A DNA stretch of 64,000 nt from Cohnella abietis (GTDB lineage Bacteria > Bacillota > Bacilli > Paenibacillales > Paenibacillaceae): NCBI RefSeq assembly GCF_004295585.1, contig NZ_AP019400.1, forward strand, positions 434,001 through 498,000. The letters are read 5' to 3'. The notes beneath the pieces were generated by a model that was not told the origin of the DNA, did no database searches, and saw only the letters and a list, made by a program, of their open reading frames with translations. Within the stretch, counting starts at the first letter, position 1, and the number at the start of each line of letters is the position of its first letter. This document shows positions 16,747 to 25,649 of this stretch, in pieces. Position numbers and translations under genes: made by a program.

Positions 16747-18605
16747 TCGAAGCCATTGTTACCTCCTCGGTGCTGATTGTTATGATTATCGTTCTGAGGC
16801 GCTTTCTAATGGGCAGAATCAGTTTGCGCCTGCAATACGCACTGTGGGTATTGGTAGCTATTCGGCTGCTGCTTCCGTTCTCACTTCTGTCGAGCCCTGT
16901 TAGTGTTATGAACGCAATGAGTCATAAGCTGGAGCAAAGCGTGGCGAATCCCTACCCTCCGCTCGTGGATCGTCCCGATTCGATTTATATGTATACAGAA
17001 CATTCAACGAGGGACACCGTAAATTCCTCTGAAGGAATTGGAAAACCTGATTCGAATGCAGCGGCTTCCTACATAAAGTCAGATTTGATGAAGAACTTGC
17101 TTCACCTGTTCTGGTTCATTGGTTTTAGTTTTGTTGTGCTTTGCCTGATTGTGGCAAATATTAGCTTCTACCTTAGGCTAAAAAAGCAGGCGATACCTGT
17201 GAAAGTCGATGACTGCCCGTTACCGGTATACCTTGCACAAAATCTGCCATCTCCCTGTCTGTATGGAATTTTTAAGCCGGCTATTTATGTGACAGCGGAA
17301 AGTCTTGAAAGCAAGGAGCGATTGCGTCACATCCTCGCTCATGAGCTGACCCATTACGCTCATAAGGACCACCTCTGGTCTTTCGTACGCGGGATATGTA
17401 TCGCAATCCACTGGTTTAATCCGCTGGTTTGGGCTGCTGCGGTCCTATCGAGACGCGATTGTGAGCTTGCTTGCGACGAGGGCACGCTCCTCCGTTTGGG
17501 AGAGGACAGCCGCGTGGAGTATGGTCGTACGTTGATCGGTATGATGACAACACAGGGCAGCCCGATGGATTTGCTTCGTGGTGCTACGACGATGACTTCA
17601 GGCAAGTCCAGCATTCGAGAACGAATTATTTTAATCGCCCAAAAACCCAAGATGAAAACGGTAACTTTGATAACGGTGTTGCTCATAGCCACTATTATAG
17701 CCACCTGCACCTTCACCGGGGCCGTAAGCAGGAGCAGTATGAATAAGGCGATAAATCTGCCCATTAACGAGAGTAACACCAAAGTGTTACCGGATGTGGA
17801 GAATACAGCCGCTCAGTCCACTCTTGACACCGTTGTATCAGAAGCGATATTGAACCATAATGCAAAAAGCTATAGGGGTGGCGAGTTTAAAACCGAGTCC
17901 CATGTCACACTAAAGACGGTAGAGGACCAAAGATCGGCTGTCGTCTATTTGATGGCTTACTATGCGGAGTTTGATTTTCCCGATCGGAAACCAGTGGATG
18001 TCAGCGGAAGCCATATTCCCGTAGCTCTGACATTCTCTAAAGACGATAACGGTGCCTACCACCTTAAGGAATATTGGGAAGCGTCGGACGGCTCCTATTA
18101 CTTTTCATCCATTAAAAAGAAGTTTCCCGCAGATTTATTAGAGGGAGTATCTCAAATGCAGTCAAACGCCGAGCGGCACTATGCCGTTTGTTTGGAGAAA
18201 GCGAAGGAATATTTAAGGGGCAGATTGTCTGAGGAGGAATTGTTTTCTGAGATTATTAGCAGCCCGAAGCAGGCCTCCAGCCCGAATGCGTATATTGCTG
18301 AGCATCAGGAGGAATACAATACGCTAATCTCTCGGGGGGATACTACTCTGAGATATATCTTCAGCCGGTTTATAGAGGGCAGACAGAACGGACTAGAGGG
18401 CTGGATTATGCTGTCAGTCGGCCGTGAGATCTTAGGGGACGAAGATAAGCCGGATTCAATTGGAGATTTTCCTCAAGAATCGTTTAATAACTATGTTAAG
18501 TTAGTAAAACAGTTAAGAGATGCAAATTCTATGGAATATATGGAAAAATATTACCCGGGAGCTTATATTCTTCTGGCAATGCTTAACGAGTCGAGTAACG
18601 CTTAG
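16743..18605 (+). CDS. M56-family membrane metalloprotease (BlaR1-like)
   Basis: A membrane protein of 620 residues. Helices near 4-25, 35-55 and 118-140 precede the zinc-protease loop with HELTH at about 200-204 and the later CELACDE segment; a further helix lies around 300-325. The extracellular part (about 330-620) is not the penicillin-binding domain of true BlaR1 and I do not recognise it, so the signal is unknown. It should cleave the BlaI-type repressor encoded upstream. Confidence 0.87.
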   Translation: MIEAIVTSSVLIVMIIVLRRFLMGRISLRLQYALWVLVAIRLLLPFSLLSSPVSVMNAMSHKLEQSVANPYPPLVDRPDSIYMYTEHSTRDTVNSSEGIGKPDSNAAASYIKSDLMKNLLHLFWFIGFSFVVLCLIVANISFYLRLKKQAIPVKVDDCPLPVYLAQNLPSPCLYGIFKPAIYVTAESLESKERLRHILAHELTHYAHKDHLWSFVRGICIAIHWFNPLVWAAAVLSRRDCELACDEGTLLRLGEDSRVEYGRTLIGMMTTQGSPMDLLRGATTMTSGKSSIRERIILIAQKPKMKTVTLITVLLIATIIATCTFTGAVSRSSMNKAINLPINESNTKVLPDVENTAAQSTLDTVVSEAILNHNAKSYRGGEFKTESHVTLKTVEDQRSAVVYLMAYYAEFDFPDRKPVDVSGSHIPVALTFSKDDNGAYHLKEYWEASDGSYYFSSIKKKFPADLLEGVSQMQSNAERHYAVCLEKAKEYLRGRLSEEELFSEIISSPKQASSPNAYIAEHQEEYNTLISRGDTTLRYIFSRFIEGRQNGLEGWIMLSVGREILGDEDKPDSIGDFPQESFNNYVKLVKQLRDANSMEYMEKYYPGAYILLAMLNESSNA

Positions 18606-18654
18606 TGCCAATTATGCAAGGATAAGTGATTGAACGGATTACCACAAAGTATGG

Positions 18655-18690
18655 AAAAAACGAAGGCGACAGCGAAAATCTCGCTGTCGT
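18655..18690 (-). terminator. Terminator of topB
   Basis: CGACAGCGA/TCGCTGTCG nine-base perfect stem (18667-18675 and 18681-18689) with a five-base loop. The T-run is on the minus strand (18655-18660), so it ends leftward transcription from topB. Confidence 0.75.
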
Positions 18691-18740
18691 CTCGTCAGTT
18701 AATACGTATTTAAGGTTTATGATGTTCGTTCCGTAAAGCG

Positions 18741-20867
18741 CTACTTATTCTTTTTTTCCATTGCCGCCTTGAGCAATTCTCCAAGGTTGGACCCGGCGGA
18801 CTCCTGCTTATTGGAGTATTCCTGAACAAGCTTTTGTTGTTCACGCTTATTGATATGCTTGCTGTCTTTATTGACCATCTCCGTGATTCCGCAAGGCTTA
18901 CACTGCACGTATAATCCGGCCTTGCCTTCTTTCATCTCCATCTTTTTCTTGCACTGAGCGCAGCGGCGGTTGGACAGTTGGACTCCGTCTGAACGTCGGT
19001 AACCGCAGTCCTCGCTTGGACAGGTCAACACAAGCCCCCGTTTAGTCTTCTTCTCCAACAGCCGAGTGTTGCAATCAGGGCAATGACGGGTGGAAATGTT
19101 GTGCGGGACGTAGGCAGCTTCACTATTTTTTACGCCGGATACAAAGCCTTGTGCCATCTCTCGAATGCCATTAAGAAATAGCTCTGGTTTGCCTTGCCCA
19201 TATGCGATCCGTTCCAGCTCCGCTTCCCATCGGGCTGTCAGCTCAGGTGTTCGCAGATTCTCAGGAGCCAGCTTGATCAGTTGCTTGCCTTTACCGGTTG
19301 GATGGAGCAAATTTCCTTGCCGCTCAATAGTGTCAGAGCTGACCAGCTTCTCAATAATGTCAGCTCGAGTTGCCGGTGTGCCGAGTCCGTGCTTCTCCAT
19401 TTGGGTCAACAGAGCTGCTTCCGTATATCGTTTCGGTGGTAAAGTCCGTCCACCCTGAATCCGGCATTGCTTTACAGTGAAGGATTCGCCTTCGCGTAGC
19501 TCAGGCAGCACGGCAGAGCCTTCCTCAGCGCCGTCTTCGGCTTCATCGTCATCCAGTGTCTGTCCACCATAGACGACACGCCAGCCGTTATCCTTGATTG
19601 TTGTACCTTTAGTAAATAACGTCTCAGCCGCAATGTTAATCGTAACGTCTACTTGATCCAGCCTAGCAGGTGGATAGAATAAGCTAATGAAGCGTTTGAC
19701 GATTAGATCATATAGCTTACGCTCTTCCGTGCTGAGTGCATTCAGGAGCACAACTTGCTCCGTCGGGATAATCGCATGATGGTCCGTAACCTTACTGTCA
19801 TCAATAATTCGTTTACCAAGCGTAAGCTTTGCTCGCAGTAAGGGTCTTGCAAGCGGGGCATAGGGGCCTATAGCAATACTAGACAGCCGTTCCTTCAGTG
19901 TGTCTGCCATATCCGAAGTGAGATAACGTGAGTCGGTTCGCGGATAAGTGACCAGCTTATGTTGTTCATAAAGCTTTTGCAGGACATTGGAGGTTTGTTT
20001 CGCCGAAAAGCCAAGCAATCGATTGGCGTCCCGCTGTAGCTCTGTCAGATCGTAGGCCAAGGGATGCGGAATTGTTTTCTCGCTTTTTCTTAGCTTGACG
20101 ATAGAGCCTGTACGACCATTCAGCTTCTCTTGTAATTCCTTTGCCTTTGCAGTGTTGAATATTCGTGATCCTCCATTTGCATCTCTCCATATTGCTTCAA
20201 ACGTTCCAAGATCGATGCGAAGGACGCTGTACTCCTCCGAACGGAACGCTATTATATCGTTCTCTCGCTGCATAATCATTCCCAGGGTGGGGGTCTGAAC
20301 ACGTCCGGCTGATAGCGGAGTGCCGAATTTGCAGGTCAGGGCACGTGTTACATTAAGGCCAATCATCCAATCCGCTTCAGCCCGGCAGCGAGCAGATTGA
20401 TATAGCCGTTCGAATTGACTGCCCGGCTTCAGAGAGGCAAAGCCTTCTTTAATTGCCTTATCGGTTTGAGAAGAAATCCATAGCCTTTGAAATGGCTTTT
20501 TCCATTTGGCTTTATCGATAATCCATCGCGCCAGAAGCTCGCCTTCTCGGGCAGCGTCGGTGGCCACAATTAGCTGCCCAACATCCTGTCGCTGCATGAG
20601 CTGCTGCACAGCTTTAAACTGATGATTGCTTTCCCTCAACACCTTCAATTTCATCTGGCCAGGCAGAATCGGTAGATCCTCTAGCGCCCATGTGCCTAGC
20701 TTCGAGTCGTAATCTTCCGGCTCGGCCAATCCAACCAGATGACCCAGTGCCCATGTCACCACATATTTCGGCCCCTCTATGTAACTCTTATGCTTAACGC
20801 TGCTCCCCATTACACGCGCAATTTCCCTTGCGACCGATGGTTTCTCCGCTAATATTAAAGTTTTCAT
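18741..20867 (-). CDS. topB: DNA topoisomerase III
   Basis: A type IA topoisomerase of 708 residues that decatenates and relaxes DNA through a single-strand break. The TOPRIM domain opens the protein (LILAEKPSVAREIARV; later ATDAAREGE), and the active-site tyrosine is in TYPRTDSRYLT near residue 310. The C-terminus has cysteine clusters of zinc-finger type (CPDCNTRLL; CAQCKKKMEMKEGKAG; CKPCG). Full length for the family. AAGGAG is present but lies about 15 bases before the ATG, and the start codon sits inside a perfect palindrome, so initiation may be restricted. A TopB paralogue of the accessory type is possible. Confidence 0.95.
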   Translation of the reverse strand: MKTLILAEKPSVAREIARVMGSSVKHKSYIEGPKYVVTWALGHLVGLAEPEDYDSKLGTWALEDLPILPGQMKLKVLRESNHQFKAVQQLMQRQDVGQLIVATDAAREGELLARWIIDKAKWKKPFQRLWISSQTDKAIKEGFASLKPGSQFERLYQSARCRAEADWMIGLNVTRALTCKFGTPLSAGRVQTPTLGMIMQRENDIIAFRSEEYSVLRIDLGTFEAIWRDANGGSRIFNTAKAKELQEKLNGRTGSIVKLRKSEKTIPHPLAYDLTELQRDANRLLGFSAKQTSNVLQKLYEQHKLVTYPRTDSRYLTSDMADTLKERLSSIAIGPYAPLARPLLRAKLTLGKRIIDDSKVTDHHAIIPTEQVVLLNALSTEERKLYDLIVKRFISLFYPPARLDQVDVTINIAAETLFTKGTTIKDNGWRVVYGGQTLDDDEAEDGAEEGSAVLPELREGESFTVKQCRIQGGRTLPPKRYTEAALLTQMEKHGLGTPATRADIIEKLVSSDTIERQGNLLHPTGKGKQLIKLAPENLRTPELTARWEAELERIAYGQGKPELFLNGIREMAQGFVSGVKNSEAAYVPHNISTRHCPDCNTRLLEKKTKRGLVLTCPSEDCGYRRSDGVQLSNRRCAQCKKKMEMKEGKAGLYVQCKPCGITEMVNKDSKHINKREQQKLVQEYSNKQESAGSNLGELLKAAMEKKNK

Positions 20868-20877
20868 CTAGATGAAA
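20862..20877. other. 16-bp palindrome over the topB start codon
   Basis: TTTCATCTAGATGAAA is its own complement and includes the topB ATG. In RNA it could fold to hide the start; in DNA it could be an operator. Confidence 0.6.
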
Positions 20878-20992
20878 TAACACTCCTTCTTCTATTAAAT
20901 AGACGATCACGTATCCATTGCTGATCGTTCAACGTTTCTTTTGCCCTAGAACCAATATACGGGATTTAATAGAAAAAGAAAAAGAATTCCAA

Positions 20993-21028
20993 TAAAAAAT
21001 GCCTTAGTCCAGTGAGCTGAACTAAGGC
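20993..21028 (-). terminator. Terminator of the second BlaI/M56 operon
   Basis: GCCTTAGT/ACTAAGGC stem (21001-21008 and 21021-21028) with a T-run on the minus strand at 20995-21000. Confidence 0.8.
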
Positions 21029-21077
21029 TAAAATGAACTCATATAACGTGGGATTTGCGAATATCTATTGTTTTTGT

Positions 21078-22358
21078 TTATTTTGACTTTTGAAGCTTTA
21101 AGCCATAAGTATCATTGATCGCATCCAAGCTTTTTTGCGGAAGCTCATCTATATATCCTTGCGGGACAGCAAGTCCCTTTGCAATATGTTTATTAACACG
21201 ATCCACTATTTCTTCAGTGGTAAGTTTCTGCGGGACATCGTTTTTCTTTGGATCCGCTAGCAATCGATTACCATCTTTATCGTAGAATACAGTGGTTCCA
21301 TCCTCATATTGGAGGGAAATATTTCGCCCCTCAACTTGTTTCCCCGTCGGAATTTTGACCGGCACAGCTGATCCCGCCGCATACGCAGCAGTCCCGCCAC
21401 CACCTAGCAAAGCCATTGCAGCAACAAGGGACAGCGCCAACACCGGTTTTTTCATTTTTTTCTCATTCATAAGATTCATAAGCCTCCTTTTCATAGCTTT
21501 TTTAGGACCGCATAAACTGCTAATGAAAACTATATTTCTCTGTTTTACCCCATACTCCAGCATGGACAATAGCGTTTCGCCGTAATATCTTCGGTTTTCC
21601 ATATCCATTTCCTTAACGACCTTTTCATCGCAGGATAGCTCGCATAGGATATTGATCTGTTTATTGAGCGAATAAGCTGCCGGATTAAACCAGTGAATCG
21701 CATTTGCGATAAGCACCAACAGCTTCACAAGCAAATCGCCACGCTTTAAATGAATAAGCTCATGGGATAGGATCATAGCCAGCTCTTTTTCACCAAACCT
21801 GATATCTGGCAATACAACAATTGGCTTCCATAACCCCATAACCATTGGCGTTGTTGCGCGAGCACTTATGATTACTTTTACAGGACTTTGTACCGTGTCA
21901 CATACTCGGCTTTCTTGTAAGATCGAACGCCTGAATGCTACATAATTTTTGACATTCACAGCAAGAAAAACGATGGTTCCAATAGCCCAAATTACGGTTG
22001 TGAATAGTACAATTCCCTTTGTGTTATTAAACCGTAACAGATAGTCAAACAGCTGGTTCATGAATAGTGAGCTGTTTGTTCCCGTTTGCTCCATGGGAAT
22101 GATGTGTGCATTTTGTTCCGCAATCATTCCCGATTCCGAGATTGTGCTTGTGTCTTGTAAGACGGAGCGTATAAAAGAGACGAGTCTGATCATAATCTCC
22201 GAGCCATCAAGAAGAAAAAATACGGGAATTAAAGCCGAATAATAATGCCACGTCTGAGAAAAAACTTTTTGCGTGAAGGGCTTTATACTGTTTTGCAAAA
22301 TCCAAATGATCGTTCCAACGGATGAGGCAATGATAAGCGATAAGACTAATGTCATCAT
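21078..22358 (-). CDS. M56-family membrane metalloprotease
   Basis: A membrane protein of 426 residues with helices in the N-terminal 160, the zinc motif HELIH near 198-202, CELSCDE downstream and a further hydrophobic helix near 305-330 (KKPVLALSLVAAMALLGGG). The short extracellular tail (about 100 residues) contains a QYEDGTTVFYDKDGNR repeat-like strand pair and no penicillin-binding domain. It overlaps its BlaI-type repressor gene by four bases and should inactivate that repressor. The paralogue at 16743 has a much larger sensor part. Confidence 0.85.
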   Translation of the reverse strand: MMTLVLSLIIASSVGTIIWILQNSIKPFTQKVFSQTWHYYSALIPVFFLLDGSEIMIRLVSFIRSVLQDTSTISESGMIAEQNAHIIPMEQTGTNSSLFMNQLFDYLLRFNNTKGIVLFTTVIWAIGTIVFLAVNVKNYVAFRRSILQESRVCDTVQSPVKVIISARATTPMVMGLWKPIVVLPDIRFGEKELAMILSHELIHLKRGDLLVKLLVLIANAIHWFNPAAYSLNKQINILCELSCDEKVVKEMDMENRRYYGETLLSMLEYGVKQRNIVFISSLCGPKKAMKRRLMNLMNEKKMKKPVLALSLVAAMALLGGGGTAAYAAGSAVPVKIPTGKQVEGRNISLQYEDGTTVFYDKDGNRLLADPKKNDVPQKLTTEEIVDRVNKHIAKGLAVPQGYIDELPQKSLDAINDTYGLKLQKSK

Positions 22359-22735
22359 TTCTTACCATCCTCGCGGGTGAACCACTCTTTTAACTCCGCT
22401 ATGTCATCTTTACTGAGTTCATCCTCATCAACCAGGGCAGCAATAAAGTTTTTAGCTTTCCCGTTGTATAAGCGGCTAAGAAAGCTTTGCGTTTCGGATT
22501 TTTTATACTCACTCAATGTCAAAGCAGGGTCGTAATAGTTCACCTTGCCGTTCAGTGATTTAGTCAAGAAACCTTTCTCAATCAGCCGGTTCAATATAGT
22601 TGATAGTGTCGACGTTTTCCAACCCTTAGTTTTGAAAATGTCTAAAAGCTGGTTAACCGTTACGGATGTTGCTAATTCCCATATCACCTCCATGACTTCC
22701 ATCTCGGTTTCAGACAGTCTTCCTAAATTTTTCAT
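22355..22735 (-). CDS. BlaI/MecI-family repressor
   Basis: A winged-helix repressor of 126 residues (LSETEMEVMEVIWELA, then WKTSTLSTILNRLIEKGFL as recognition helix). The start at 22735 is chosen because GAGGTG precedes it by eight bases and because the promoter at 22782-22810 lies downstream of the longer alternative start. The large inverted repeat over that promoter is its probable operator. Coupled to the M56 protease gene by a four-base overlap. Confidence 0.88.
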   Translation of the reverse strand: MKNLGRLSETEMEVMEVIWELATSVTVNQLLDIFKTKGWKTSTLSTILNRLIEKGFLTKSLNGKVNYYDPALTLSEYKKSETQSFLSRLYNGKAKNFIAALVDEDELSKDDIAELKEWFTREDGKK

Positions 22736-22758
22736 TGGGCGCGCACCTCTGATTATTA

Positions 22759-22803
22759 CTGCGACAACTTGTCGTAGGTAAAATATACGACAAGTTGTCG
22801 CAG
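22759..22803. promoter_or_regulatory. Double dyad operator of the second BlaI-type operon
   Basis: Two 18-base arms (22759-22776 and 22786-22803) are exact complements across nine bases. Each arm itself contains the dyad CGACAA-N-TTGTCG. One arm fills the -35/-10 spacer and the other covers the transcription start, an arrangement for tight repression. Confidence 0.8.
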
Positions 22804-22810
22804 TTGTCAA
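22782..22810 (-). promoter_or_regulatory. Sigma-A promoter of the second BlaI/M56 operon
   Basis: Read on the minus strand: TTGACA, 17 bases, TATATT. The spacer is filled by one arm of the operator. Confidence 0.82.
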
Positions 22811-22955
22811 TAAGTGGATTGGCTCACCCGAGCCAACCACAGATTTATACCTCAAAGATAACTAAGGACTGATAACGGTAGTTGAATAAATACAGTTTAA
22901 GATCAATCGCGGGGAACCATACCATAAGTGACGGCGAAATAAGTGTTTCAAGACC

Positions 22956-24413
22956 CTAAGGCAACAAGTTTTGGGGTTCTTTCTTTTGAGAAAAATCGGC
23001 AGAAAGACGGCCATTTATAAACCAACCCAGTACCAAAGCAAGTATCGCGAGAATAAATTCAATCCCAAAAACCGTTTGCAAACCGCCAACGATACTTTGT
23101 GTTTTATCTTGAAACGCAGCGGGATCGAGGGAATGGTGAAGATAACGATTGGCTCCGGAAGACATGATGCCGACGAACAAAGCGATGCCAATTCCCCCAG
23201 CAATCTGTTGGAGCGTATTGTATATGGCTGTGCCATGGGGGACCAGGTGACTCGGAAGTTGATTCATTCCTGCCGTCTGAGCCGGCATGACGACAAACGA
23301 TATGCCTAAGAATAAGAGGACATGATTGAACAGAACGGAGCCTCGGGTTGTATCGCTGTCGATACCGGCAAACAGCCACAGCGATAGGGCGATCATGACC
23401 AGTCCGGGCATTATGACGAATCTCGGCCCGAATTTATCGAATAATTTTCCCGTCACAGGCATCATCATTGCGTTTAAAATACAGCCTGGAATCAGAAGTA
23501 AACCTGTCGCGAATGCTGTCAACTGCATCACATCCTGCATATAGATCGGCAGCAAAGTCGTGGTGGCGAATAAAACCATCATCAGCATTACTATCAATAC
23601 CGCTACCAAAGAGAAAGCGGGATACCGGAATACGGAAAGATCAATCAAAGGCTCTTTAATCTTGAGCTGCCGCCAAATAAGCAAGAGCAGGAAGAGGCCG
23701 CCTATGGCAATTAAACTGTAACTCCCAGGACCAGCCCAGACACCAGTCTGGCTGAAACCGTAGGTGACACAACCAAACCCGACGGTTGACATAACAATGG
23801 ATAAAAGATCGACCCTTGGCTTGGTTATTTCTGTCACATTTTTCAAGTAAATGAATGCATAAATAATCGAAAACAATGTGACAGGAATCACCATGTAGAA
23901 CAGCCATCTCCAGTGTAAGGTATCAATAACCAACCCCGACAAAGCTGGTCCGATTACAGGGGCGACCATGATGACAAGCCCCATGAGACCCATGGCAGCC
24001 CCCCTGCGTTCCGGAGGATAGAGAGCAAGAATTGTATTCATCATCAACGGAATCAATAATCCTGTCCCGCAAGCCTGAACAACTCTGCCTATCAGCAAGA
24101 CTTCGAATCCAGGGGATACTGCACACAAGTAGGTACCTGCTAAAAATAACGCCATCGCGGACATAAACATCCGGCGAGTCGTGAACCATTGCTGCAGCAA
24201 TGCGGTCACCGGCACCAGTATGCCGATCATCAGCATATAACCGGTCGATAACCATTGTATGGTCGAAGCAGCAACGTTGAACTCACGCATTAATCCAGGA
24301 AATGTATTGGTAAGCAAATTTTCGTTAAGATACGCGATAAATGCACCGATGAGCAGGGCGGCTAACATCGCACCTCTCTTTATTCCGCTTGCCTCTTGAA
24401 CCCGTTTGTTCAT
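22956..24413 (-). CDS. DHA2-family MFS exporter (EmrB/QacA type)
   Basis: A membrane drug/proton antiporter of 485 residues with about fourteen hydrophobic helices. Motif C of exporters (APVIGPALSGLVID) follows helix five, and the early NTFPGLMREFNVAASTIQWLSTGYML region is typical of DHA2 members. GGAGG precedes the ATG. It stands alone between the BlaI-type operon and a small gene; the substrate is unknown and cannot be assigned from the sequence. Confidence 0.88.
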   Translation of the reverse strand: MNKRVQEASGIKRGAMLAALLIGAFIAYLNENLLTNTFPGLMREFNVAASTIQWLSTGYMLMIGILVPVTALLQQWFTTRRMFMSAMALFLAGTYLCAVSPGFEVLLIGRVVQACGTGLLIPLMMNTILALYPPERRGAAMGLMGLVIMVAPVIGPALSGLVIDTLHWRWLFYMVIPVTLFSIIYAFIYLKNVTEITKPRVDLLSIVMSTVGFGCVTYGFSQTGVWAGPGSYSLIAIGGLFLLLLIWRQLKIKEPLIDLSVFRYPAFSLVAVLIVMLMMVLFATTTLLPIYMQDVMQLTAFATGLLLIPGCILNAMMMPVTGKLFDKFGPRFVIMPGLVMIALSLWLFAGIDSDTTRGSVLFNHVLLFLGISFVVMPAQTAGMNQLPSHLVPHGTAIYNTLQQIAGGIGIALFVGIMSSGANRYLHHSLDPAAFQDKTQSIVGGLQTVFGIEFILAILALVLGWFINGRLSADFSQKKEPQNLLP

Positions 24414-24489
24414 CTTCTACCTCCAGAGCATATTCATTGCGTTCCGCGTAGTGTCTTGACACTGAATCTTCACCTGTCTGTCGTGCAGG

Positions 24490-24729
24490 TTATCCTACAC
24501 CATCACTTTCTAACAAGGAGTAAAAATTATCGCGGTCTTCATTATCGAATTTGCCAAGCGCCCGTACCCTGACAAATTCATGTCCGCCAAACATGTCGAT
24601 TTCCTCGCCGCAACTATTGTAGAGCGCGATCATATTGCCATCCCGATTCAGCTCCATATACCCGTAACAAGTTGCCTCGGGCGCTTCGCCGTAAAAGAGC
24701 AAAAATCTGATTTTGTCCACGCTGTTCAT
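24490..24729 (-). CDS. Small hypothetical protein
   Basis: A protein of 79 residues that I do not recognise. It is soluble and acidic with two cysteines (CYGYMEL, NSCGEE). AAGGAG seven bases before the ATG is close to ideal, which makes it a likely real gene. It is 76 bases upstream of the MFS exporter gene on the same strand and may share its transcript. Confidence 0.6.
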   Translation of the reverse strand: MNSVDKIRFLLFYGEAPEATCYGYMELNRDGNMIALYNSCGEEIDMFGGHEFVRVRALGKFDNEDRDNFYSLLESDGVG

Positions 24730-25166
24730 GCAGATCTCCTTTCCTTATTCCTCATTGATCTGAAGAATATTTTACGTGACACCAGATGAATTGGAAAAAG
24801 CGATATGGCCCTGCATACTGGGAAATTCATTCCTATTTAGAAAGCATGAGGGGGGGATCCCTCGCTATGTCGCTCATTCTCACATTATCTCTTGACGAGA
24901 TGCGATTTGGGGATTATGATAACGTGCCGGTTAATTCAACAATGTAAATCAATAAAAAAGCTAACTTTTCGAAGTGCCTTTGCACCGAATCGTCAGCCTG
25001 TCGTGCAGATCATGAAAATAAAAACCCGTAAGAACATCAACTAAGGAGCATGCCATGGCAGCTCTTTTCGTATTTTCGCCGATAGACCCGTTAAGCTGAA
25101 CCGTACCACAAGTAGGGCGAAATCTTCTTCGCTCTGAATGACTTTCCTTAGCTACCACAAACAAAA
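24730..25166. other. Intergenic region with a partial dispersed repeat
   Basis: No supported gene. At 25079-25120 a 42-base stretch (CCGATAGACCCGTTAAGCTG onward to AGTAGGGCGA) matches, with a few changes, the start of the longer repeats at 27368 and 34101. A minus-strand frame at 24961-25197 crosses this repeat and is not convincing as a gene. Confidence 0.5.
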
Positions 25167-25207
25167 AATAACGGTGAAGGGTTAATCTCCCTTGCACCGT
25201 TATTTTT
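25167..25207. terminator. Bidirectional terminator
   Basis: AATAACGGTG...CACCGTTATT stem with AAGGG/CCCTT continuing inside; runs of A before and T after mean it works on both strands. It ends the SLH gene transcript coming from the right. Confidence 0.85.
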
Positions 25208-25296
25208 CTCGTATAAATTATTTTCTCGCTTGAGAGCTACCTTCAACTCAAGGTTGAATAAGTAAACCATTTGCCGTGTTACGAGTATAAGCTTCC

Positions 25297-25649
25297 TTAA
25301 GCATTAGGTTCGTCTAAGTAACGATTAATAGCATCCTCGATAACTTGTTTATGAGGAGACAGAGGTGTTGATCCCTCTTGACCGGAAAGACCATACTCAT
25401 AGGCAGATACAAGGGCAGATAAGACATCTGGTAAGTTCAAATCTGTTACTATGGTTAATCCAGCACGTCGGAATACTTCTAGGTCAAGAGCAGTTCCTAG
25501 ACCATTTGATTTCAAATAATCAAAGATTACATTTATCGCTGCATCTACGACAATTGCTTGTTGCGCCTAGACAACAATCTCTTGAATTTGAGAGACTGTT
25601 CTTTGAAGTGTGTAATCGGTCTCCAATGCGATTTGGATTTGGAAAGTTA
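25297..25649 (-). pseudogene. Broken C-terminal extension of the SLH protein
   Basis: After the stop of the SLH protein another frame carries on with a coherent sequence (ALETDYTLQRTVSQIQEIVV, a TAG stop near 25567, then AAINVIFDYLKSNGLGTALD and on to DEPNA at 25297). Its RAGLTIVTDLNLPDVLSAL resembles the last stretch of the SLH protein, [19 protein letters not shown], so a repeated C-terminal module was once present. At least one frameshift near 25650 and one stop separate it from the intact part. The last 72 codons could be a free ORF but lack a ribosome site. Confidence 0.6.

Noticed and set aside
24961..25197. 78-residue minus-strand gene
   Set aside because: It runs through the dispersed repeat head and into the terminator, and no ribosome site precedes its start.
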